Positions 1 to 5,122 of a stretch of DNA of 5,400 nucleotides are shown here, piece by piece (position 1 is the stretch's first letter; each line of letters opens with the position of its first letter). A program made the translations under genes and the position numbers. The notes beneath the pieces are model-generated. The model did not search any database, had not been told where the DNA came from, and saw only the letters and a list, made by a program, of their open reading frames with translations. Source of the DNA: Candidatus Dadabacteria bacterium (GTDB lineage Bacteria > Bdellovibrionota_C > UBA2361 > J135); assembly GCA_003694225.1 (NCBI GenBank), contig RFKT01000048.1:1-5400 (forward strand), read 5' to 3'.

Positions 1-1214
1 AAATGAAAGTAGTTTAATACATCTTCGGGCAATATAGACGGAATGGATACATCTCTGCCGACATATGGGAGTAACGCCTCTCCTGCCCTTAAGGCCATGA
101 TTATATATCCTCTGATTCTAGGGTGGTGTGCATCATAGAAATAGTCATCGCCTATAGGAAAGCCCCTCGAAGCCGATATAAAGGCCTTTTCAGAATCAAG
201 GAAAAACACACCGTACCTTCTGGCTACAGAAGCCATGATCTTTTTCTCTTTTTCTATTGCGCGCCATGGAAAGCCATCTTCATTTTTTGCCTTAAGGAAG
301 TACTCAAGAGCAAGCCTTTCTCTTCCAAGCGCCATCTCAGCTTCTCCCATAGCATATAACGCCTCAGAGAATCTTCCATCAATAGCAAGCGCTCGGTTCA
401 GATGCATCTCGGCTTCCTTATAGCGCCTTTCTGCCATAAGCCGTTTTGCACACGAGATATGCTTTTTAAAAAGCTGAATATCCTTTTCTTTTCCTCTGTA
501 AATAGATCTATTGGGATCGAAATCTTTAAGGTTGGAAGCGGGGAATATAAAGATAGAGGGAATCATGTTGGCTTTAAGAAATGACGCCAACCCCTCCAGA
601 TGATGTTTGTAGCGGCTAAGAATATACTCCCATTCATCCTTGCAGACTATTGGAGAGTCAAAGAGCCTCCTTTTTCTATGGTCAGGCCTTTTTGTTATCC
701 TATAACGTTCTATCCTGTAGTGCAGAAAGTTATAAAGCGCGCTGAATCTCAGATGGCGATAGATCCACTCTGAGGCTTCAGTGCACTCTCCATTTGAGCC
801 GAAGGTTCCGAGAAACTCGTTTGTGCCGGCAATTAGTATGAATGCATCCGGCCTTTTTGATAGGGCAGATTTTATAATGGGCATCAACCTGTCAAGAGAG
901 TAACCCTTTTTAGCGGCTAGGGTTATTTTAAAGTTTCCTTTATATCCCCCCTTTTTGTAGATGTATGATACAATCTTAGCTAAGTTTATCTTTGGATCGT
1001 ATGGCTCCCCTACAGCGATAGACCCGCCTGCAAGGATAATGTGGAAGCTTCTGTTGTCGGTATTAGCGGTGGGGATAGGGAATGAGCTCTCAAACCTTTT
1101 CAGAATTCTAAGAGAAAGCTCTGAGAGTGCAAGGATTGCGGCTAGGGAGGCGAGAGAAAGTGTGATGTTTATTAAGAGAGAGCGGATATTTTTCTTATAT
1201 TTCTTATAAGGCAT
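1..1214 (-). CDS. Membrane-anchored SGNH/GDSL-family hydrolase with internal TPR repeats (3' end outside window)
   Basis: The reverse strand is open from an ATG at 1214 to the window edge, giving 404 codons with no stop, so the C-terminus is missing. Residues 1-10 are lysine-rich and residues 13-33 form one hydrophobic segment, so the protein is probably an inner-membrane signal-anchor protein with its catalytic domain in the periplasm. SGNH blocks are visible in order: the nucleophile motif LAGGS (Ser65), GTNE at 130-133 (block III), and DAHHP at 361-365, with Asp361 and His364 as the DxxH pair. Two TPR-like helical repeats (about residues 252-313) lie between blocks III and V. Family members are esterases, acyltransferases or O-acetyl-modifying enzymes; in glycan loci they often act on acylated polysaccharide, which is inferred here. 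The start is fixed by an in-frame TGA 30 bases upstream, with no other start codon between. No Shine-Dalgarno sequence precedes it. It diverges from the four-gene plus-strand set. Family assignment is strong; substrate is unknown. Confidence 0.85.
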   Translation of the reverse strand, partial: MPYKKYKKNIRSLLINITLSLASLAAILALSELSLRILKRFESSFPIPTANTDNRSFHIILAGGSIAVGEPYDPKINLAKIVSYIYKKGGYKGNFKITLAAKKGYSLDRLMPIIKSALSKRPDAFILIAGTNEFLGTFGSNGECTEASEWIYRHLRFSALYNFLHYRIERYRITKRPDHRKRRLFDSPIVCKDEWEYILSRYKHHLEGLASFLKANMIPSIFIFPASNLKDFDPNRSIYRGKEKDIQLFKKHISCAKRLMAERRYKEAEMHLNRALAIDGRFSEALYAMGEAEMALGRERLALEYFLKAKNEDGFPWRAIEKEKKIMASVARRYGVFFLDSEKAFISASRGFPIGDDYFYDAHHPRIRGYIIMALRAGEALLPYVGRDVSIPSILPEDVLNYFH

Positions 1215-1244
1215 AGATATTAATGGCGATAGGTAAAGGTTTCA

Positions 1245-1273
1245 TTGCTAAATCATGCCACAGGACTTATACT
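1245..1273 (+). promoter_or_regulatory. Predicted sigma70-type promoter for the plus-strand gene set
   Basis: TTGCTA (1245-1250) matches four of six bases of the -35 consensus. After exactly 17 bp, TATACT (1268-1273) matches five of six bases of the -10 consensus. Transcription would start near 1280, leaving a leader of about 65 bases before the ATG at 1345. It is the best promoter match in the 130-bp divergent gap. A small inverted repeat, ACTTA (1265-1269) and TAAGT (1279-1283), overlaps the -10 and expected start and could be a weak operator, though it is short enough to be chance. Confidence 0.55.
1266..1271 (-). promoter_or_regulatory. Predicted -10 element for the leftward SGNH gene, overlapping the rightward -10
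   Basis: Read on the minus strand, these bases are TATAAG, five of six matches to the -10 consensus, and they share four bases with the rightward -10 (1268-1273). The surrounding AAGTATAAG is nearly symmetric. Transcription would start near 1259, about 45 bases before the ATG at 1214. No good -35 is seen at 16-18 bp spacing (ACCGTT at 17), so leftward activity may be weak or need an activator. Confidence 0.35.
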
Positions 1274-1344
1274 TGTGTTAAGTGGTAAAACGGTCTTAGA
1301 ACCTCTTTTTTGCGCCCTTTTAATACTGCTAGCTTTACAGTGCG

Positions 1345-2652
1345 ATGGTTGATGATCTGGTAATTTTGGGAGCTGGGCTGACCGGCTTGGCTTGCGGTTA
1401 TTTCCTTAAAAAAGAAGGTTGGAACAACTTCCATATATACGAAAAAAACGGCTCTGTAGGGGGAGTATGTAGAAGTGTAAGCTTGGGCGACTTTACGTTT
1501 GATCATGCAGGGCATTTCCTCCATTTTCAAGACGATGTTGTCAGAAAAGAGGTATTGTCAGAGCTTTTAGATGAAAACTTCTCTGAGCATACAAAGCGGT
1601 CCGGCATATATTTAGATGGAACGATTACTCCCTATCCTTTTCAGAAAAACCTCGCCGGACTGCCTCTTTCTGTTGTAAGAGAGTGCCTTGTTGAATTTTT
1701 AAAGGCAAGGCTAAGCTATAAAGAGAGAGAATCGTATGAAAGTTTTTCTCAGTGGGTAAGGGAAAGACTTGGCTTGGGGATTGGACGCTACTTTATGTTT
1801 CCTTACAATGAAAAGCTCTGGACGGTTCCTCTTGATGAGTTAACCACAGAATGGATGGGCCGCTTTGTTCCGAAAGTTTCAGCTTTGGATGTGATAGGAG
1901 GCGCCCTTTTTAAGGGATCTGAAGGTGAAGGCTATAATGCATCTTTTTATTATCCTCTCCAAGGCGGGATACAATCTCTGCCTGATGCAATACTAAAGAA
2001 AGCCGGAAATGTCACATTAAATTGCAGAGCCTTAAGGGTAGATGCTGCAAGAAAAGAAGTTGAGTTTGAAGACGGAAGGCGGCAAAGTTACGATGTGCTT
2101 GTTAGCACTATACCTCTGAAGTATTTTGTGGAGATTGTAGAAGGGCTTGAGCCTTCAGTTTACGATGCTGCAGATCTTTTAAGACATAATACCGTGTGTA
2201 ACTATAATCTTGTCTTAAGGCGGAGGATAGAAAGGGATGAGCACTGGCTTTATTTTCCAGAGAGAAACCTTCCGTTTTATAGGATAGGGCTTTTACACAA
2301 TATAAAAGAGACTGATAAGGACACCTCCGTACTCTCTGTTGAGGTTGCCTATAAACGGAGGGATTTCTCTGTAGAGGAGGCTTTTAAGGGTATAGTAGAG
2401 GGGCTTAAAGGTATAGGATTCTTAGAGGATGAGAGCGATATAGTGCTTACATGCCCCCTTAAGATAGAGGTTGCCTATGCCATATTTGATCGAAACCGGA
2501 AAAGAGCGGTCTCTCATATACTAAGATCCCTAGAATCTAAGGGTATTTACTCAATAGGCCGATATGGAAGGTGGACTTACTGCGGCATGGAGCAGTCGTT
2601 TTTGGACGCCAAGGCCTTACTTAAAAGGCTTGGTATTTTTAGAGAGGATTAA
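1345..2652 (+). CDS. FAD-dependent oxidoreductase, protoporphyrinogen oxidase/UDP-galactopyranose mutase-like (COG1232 type)
   Basis: This 435-residue protein opens with an FAD/NAD-binding Rossmann fold: GAGLTGL at 9-15, an acidic residue at the end of beta-2 (Glu33) and a Gly-Gly pair at 39-40, followed by DHAGHFLHF at 53-61. Mid-protein YNEKLW (154-159) and YPLQGGIQSLP (203-213) are typical of HemY-like amine-oxidase-fold flavoproteins found in polysaccharide loci. The C-terminal segment around GRYGRW (405-410) and the following helix (419-428) is the second FAD-contacting region. Length is normal for the family. Such proteins relate to UDP-galactopyranose mutase and to desaturase-type oxidases; in this context a role in sugar-nucleotide or glycan-lipid remodelling is inferred, and a haem role is unlikely because no haem gene is nearby. 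The ATG at 1345 is the only usable start: in-frame stops lie at 1321 and 1330. There is no Shine-Dalgarno sequence. It is probably the first gene of the rightward operon. Confidence 0.85.
   Translation: MVDDLVILGAGLTGLACGYFLKKEGWNNFHIYEKNGSVGGVCRSVSLGDFTFDHAGHFLHFQDDVVRKEVLSELLDENFSEHTKRSGIYLDGTITPYPFQKNLAGLPLSVVRECLVEFLKARLSYKERESYESFSQWVRERLGLGIGRYFMFPYNEKLWTVPLDELTTEWMGRFVPKVSALDVIGGALFKGSEGEGYNASFYYPLQGGIQSLPDAILKKAGNVTLNCRALRVDAARKEVEFEDGRRQSYDVLVSTIPLKYFVEIVEGLEPSVYDAADLLRHNTVCNYNLVLRRRIERDEHWLYFPERNLPFYRIGLLHNIKETDKDTSVLSVEVAYKRRDFSVEEAFKGIVEGLKGIGFLEDESDIVLTCPLKIEVAYAIFDRNRKRAVSHILRSLESKGIYSIGRYGRWTYCGMEQSFLDAKALLKRLGIFRED
2609..2640 (+). terminator. Terminator-like hairpin inside the 3' end of the FAD oxidoreductase gene
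   Basis: Left arm CCAAGGCCTT (2609-2618) pairs with right arm AAGGCTTGG (2625-2633): nine base pairs with one bulged G (2614) and a six-base loop. TATTTTT (2634-2640) follows immediately, as in a Rho-independent terminator. It lies within codons for roughly residues 422-432, ending 12 bases before the end of the TAA at 2652. The T-run is short and interrupted, and the stem is only moderately GC-rich, so termination may be partial (attenuation), or the match may be a by-product of the protein sequence. Confidence 0.35.
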
Positions 2653-2697
2653 GTAGAACCTGCAACGAGCAGGTAGAAAAAGAGTGCTATTTTAGCT
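2653..2697 (+). other. 45-bp intergenic gap with a small hairpin (ACCTGC / GCAGGT)
   Basis: This gap separates the FAD oxidoreductase and radical SAM genes. It holds a perfect six-bp inverted repeat, ACCTGC (2658-2663) and GCAGGT (2669-2674), with a five-base loop. No T-run follows on either strand, so it is not an intrinsic terminator. TGCTATTTT (2685-2693) resembles an extended -10, but no -35 accompanies it and it lies only a few bases from the ATG at 2698. No Shine-Dalgarno sequence is visible. Confidence 0.4.
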
Positions 2698-4167
2698 ATG
2701 AAGCGCAAGATTTTGTTTTTAAAGCCTTATGATTTCATGCATACCGAATATAACGGCACATCAAACCCTCAGTTTTCCCCTATCTTTCCATGTTCCTTAG
2801 CCACAGTGCTTAGCTGGTGCAAGAGCCATTTGGGAGAGGATGAGTTTTCATTTTACGGCTTGGATGGCTACCTATTTCAAGACCGCATGGAAGGGGTATT
2901 GAGAGAAGTGGCGCTTATAGATCCCGACTATATAGTGTCTAATATAAATGTGCTCACCTTTCATCTCGTTGAGAGCTATTATCGTAATATGAAGGGGAAG
3001 GCAAAGCTTATAGGGTTAATCAACAAGGCCTTTCCTGAGGATATGGTTGCGCGGTACGGGGATCTCTTTGATGCGATAATAGAAAAGGATTGGTGTAGCT
3101 CCACACTATCTGTGATTGTTGCGGCTGAAGATGGAGAGATAGGAAAGAGCCCGGGTGTATGGTTAAGGGATGAAGGTGGAAAGCCATACTTTACCGGGAA
3201 AGGGGAGCCTCACTATATATCCGACTATCCTCTACCTGCCTATAGGGAATTTCACGGTGAAAGGTATAACTCCTTTTTTAGCTATTGGACCGAAGGGTGT
3301 AAATACGGGTGCATATTTTGCTCGTTTGGCACCGCTGTATACGGCAGGTGGCGGGCTCGACCGATTGAAAGCATCTTAGAAGAGCTAAAGGAGCTATATT
3401 CCATTATTAAGCGGCCGATGTACATCCTTAATATCGACAATGAGCTTACACTTCAAAGAGAGTGGGCAGAGGATCTCTTCGAGGCTATAGAGAAAGCATC
3501 TCTTCCTCTCTCTATAGATACAAACATAAGAGCAAACCATGTAGATGAGGAGTTTATTCGCTCCATGAAGAGGGGAGGGATAACAAGGGTTGGGTTTAGC
3601 TTGGAGAGTAGTGACTCGGATGTGCTTCAGCTTAACAAAAAGAAGCTTAACTGGGAAGATGTAGATAGGACAATAAGGCTTTTAAAAAAGCACAATATCA
3701 TTTTTCAGGTTTATATAATGCAAGGGATGTACGGAAGCAATAGGCAGAAGGATATAGATACATTTAGGTATGTGGTGGATGAGATGAAGGTAAGGAATGT
3801 GGGTTTGGGTGTGACGCTTCCTTATAGATCCACGCCTTACTATAGGGTATTAAAGAAGAAGGAGTGGATAGAGGATTTTACCCTTGACAATTACCTATGG
3901 GTTGGAAGTCATGTTTATAAATATTCGTTTTTTGATAAACCAGTCGGGACTAAGCCCTTTTGGCGCATATCTGATGACTATACCTTTGAAGAAGCGGTGG
4001 ATACCTATATGCATTTAGCCGAGCTAAAGCCGAGAAAGAAGCTTTTTGCAGATTTTGTTAAGCCCTTAATGTTTGGAAACCCCAGTGTATTTGGGGGGTA
4101 CATCAGATCTGTCTGCCGTTCCCCGGGATATTATATCGGCAAGATGATAAGGTATGTTAGAAATTAA
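2698..4167 (+). CDS. Radical SAM protein of the B12-binding-domain type, with degenerate N-terminal domain
   Basis: This 489-residue protein has an N-terminal region (about 1-185) laid out like a cobalamin-binding Rossmann domain, then a radical SAM barrel (about 195-385) and a helical C-terminal extension. The [4Fe-4S] cluster motif is CKYGCIFC, with Cys201, Cys205 and Cys208 in the classic CxxxCxxC spacing. Barrel landmarks include NIDNELT (245-251, the usual DD.FT position) and GFSLESSD (299-306, the usual GIESGS position). The N-terminal domain lacks the DxHxxG cobalamin-ligand motif: the corresponding stretch reads DGYLFQ (56-61), and the usual GEGE stretch is replaced by IEKDW (128-132). 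Family members do methylations, cyclisations and other carbon rearrangements on lipids, porphyrins or sugars; here the substrate is probably a glycan or lipid intermediate, by context only. The ATG at 2698 follows an in-frame stop at 2674. The gene overlaps the next by 14 bp. Confidence 0.88.
   Translation: MKRKILFLKPYDFMHTEYNGTSNPQFSPIFPCSLATVLSWCKSHLGEDEFSFYGLDGYLFQDRMEGVLREVALIDPDYIVSNINVLTFHLVESYYRNMKGKAKLIGLINKAFPEDMVARYGDLFDAIIEKDWCSSTLSVIVAAEDGEIGKSPGVWLRDEGGKPYFTGKGEPHYISDYPLPAYREFHGERYNSFFSYWTEGCKYGCIFCSFGTAVYGRWRARPIESILEELKELYSIIKRPMYILNIDNELTLQREWAEDLFEAIEKASLPLSIDTNIRANHVDEEFIRSMKRGGITRVGFSLESSDSDVLQLNKKKLNWEDVDRTIRLLKKHNIIFQVYIMQGMYGSNRQKDIDTFRYVVDEMKVRNVGLGVTLPYRSTPYYRVLKKKEWIEDFTLDNYLWVGSHVYKYSFFDKPVGTKPFWRISDDYTFEEAVDTYMHLAELKPRKKLFADFVKPLMFGNPSVFGGYIRSVCRSPGYYIGKMIRYVRN
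3485..3517. repeat. Intragenic inverted repeat, 9 bp arms
   Basis: CTATAGAGA (3485-3493) and TCTCTATAG (3509-3517) are perfect reverse complements separated by 15 bases, inside the radical SAM coding region. No T-run follows. A rough estimate for random sequence suggests a match of this size with a loop up to 20 bases is not rare in 5.4 kb, so function is doubtful. Confidence 0.3.
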
Positions 4168-5122
4168 GTTCTCTTGTGGTGAAGCGCTTTGGAGTGATGC
4201 CTCCAACCAGCTCCGTATCAAGGGCTATGCCGTTGATTTTAGATGGAATGCCGCTTTAGCGAAAATCTTTGGGATGGAGTTTGTCCCCCTTGCGGGATTT
4301 AAGAAAGGAGCAATTTGCGCTGTAGTTCCTCTGTTAGTTGATAACAGAGGCCGGGCGGCCTACTGTACGGCGGAAAGGGGTGTGGCGTTAGACAGTGAGC
4401 TTTGGCTTGCATTTAAGGGAGCAATTTTAGATATCGTCCGTGAGAAAGGCTTGAGGAGGCTTTTCCTTAATAGCGTTGACAAACTTGAATTTGGCAAGAG
4501 GTCAGGATGGATATGCTCGCCGTTTCAAAGGTTAAAGATCGATATAAAGGGCAAAGGCTTTGAGGATATATTAGGCCGGTTTTCTCCATCAAAGAGGAGG
4601 GGGATTAAACGGCATGGCGATGTATATGTATGGCGAAAAGGCGGTGATATCGGCCGGTTTTACGATATGTATCTCTCTACACTAGGAAGACGCGGGGGAA
4701 AGCCGCGATTTGGGCTCAAAGACTTTGAGGTATTAGCCTCAGAGTGCGGAGATTTAGTTGAGTTCAGAGAACTTTTTACCGAGAGCGGCGATTTTGCAGG
4801 CTCTGCCATGAATTTGGTATCGGGAGGGAGTGTTACCGTATATTATGCCTTTGCGCACCCCAAATTTTTTAAGATGCGCGCATCCGAAGCGCTTTATGCA
4901 AACATAATCAAGGAAGCGATAAGTAACGGGCTAGATTTAGTTGATCTGGGACCATCCTCTCCGGGAGACGGAACCTATGAGTTTAAGCTGGAGCTTGGGG
5001 CGGAACCCTTCACTTATTATAGTTACTCTCTATATTTTATTCGGAGTGCCTATCTGGCGGCCTTGCTTTTTGAATTTGCCAAAAAGGGAAAGAATATTAT
5101 CTCAAGAAAGCATTTGGCATGA
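4154..5122 (+). CDS. FemAB/GNAT-like acyltransferase (BioF2-like, PF13480-type)
   Basis: This 322-residue protein fits the double-GNAT layout of FemAB-type acyl or aminoacyl transferases. The first GNAT-like half covers roughly residues 20-130. The second begins with a basic helix, SPSKRRGIKRHG (144-155), followed by the substrate-side strand GSAMNLV (216-222), the YYAFAHPKFF region (230-239), an ALYANIIKEA helix (246-255) and the conserved end DLGPSS...FKLELGAE (264-284), matching the DfG...FK..fG signature. Length is typical of the family. Relatives transfer amino acids to peptidoglycan or acyl groups to sugars, and related proteins occur in exopolysaccharide (PEP-CTERM-associated) loci; transfer of an acyl or aminoacyl group to a glycan is inferred here. 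A hydrophobic stretch at 289-307 may be a membrane-associated helix. The ATG at 4154 overlaps the upstream gene by 14 bp; the next Met is at residue 41, so this start is favoured. AAGG lies only one base from the ATG, too close for a good ribosome-binding site, so translational coupling is likely. Confidence 0.8.
   Translation: MLEIKFSCGEALWSDASNQLRIKGYAVDFRWNAALAKIFGMEFVPLAGFKKGAICAVVPLLVDNRGRAAYCTAERGVALDSELWLAFKGAILDIVREKGLRRLFLNSVDKLEFGKRSGWICSPFQRLKIDIKGKGFEDILGRFSPSKRRGIKRHGDVYVWRKGGDIGRFYDMYLSTLGRRGGKPRFGLKDFEVLASECGDLVEFRELFTESGDFAGSAMNLVSGGSVTVYYAFAHPKFFKMRASEALYANIIKEAISNGLDLVDLGPSSPGDGTYEFKLELGAEPFTYYSYSLYFIRSAYLAALLFEFAKKGKNIISRKHLA
4328..4350. repeat. Perfect 9-bp hairpin inside the FemAB-like gene
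   Basis: CCTCTGTTA (4328-4336) and TAACAGAGG (4342-4350) pair perfectly around a five-base loop, GTTGA. It sits about 175 bases into the coding sequence. No T-run follows on either strand, so it is not an intrinsic terminator. It could be an RNA structure affecting decay or translation, an operator-like palindrome, or coincidence. Confidence 0.4.

Noticed and set aside
123..584. Three short plus-strand open frames (123-359, 235-423, 402-584)
   Set aside because: They lie antisense to the continuous 404-codon SGNH hydrolase frame, show no recognisable motifs and overlap each other.
961..1209. Plus-strand 82-codon open frame
   Set aside because: It lies opposite the N-terminal anchor and nucleophile motif of the SGNH hydrolase, which has clear family motifs; this frame has none.
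1267..1530. Minus-strand 87-codon open frame across the divergent gap
   Set aside because: It is antisense to the FAD-binding Rossmann motif of the oxidoreductase and covers the predicted promoter; its protein has no recognisable features.
1345..2652. Protoporphyrinogen oxidase (haem biosynthesis) as the specific function
   Set aside because: The fold is shared, but no haem genes are nearby and the neighbours point to glycan or envelope modification.
3170..3379. Plus-strand 69-codon open frame within the radical SAM gene
   Set aside because: It is an out-of-frame shadow over the cysteine-motif region of the radical SAM enzyme.
3485..3517. 9-bp inverted repeat in the radical SAM gene, considered as a functional RNA element
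   Set aside because: The loop is 15 bases, there is no associated T-run or motif, and such matches are expected fairly often by chance in a window this size; listed only as a low-confidence repeat.
5066..5086. CTTTTTG / CAAAAAG inverted repeat near the end of the FemAB-like gene, considered as a terminator
   Set aside because: The stem is AT-rich and no T-run follows; it lies between overlapping co-transcribed genes where termination would make little sense.
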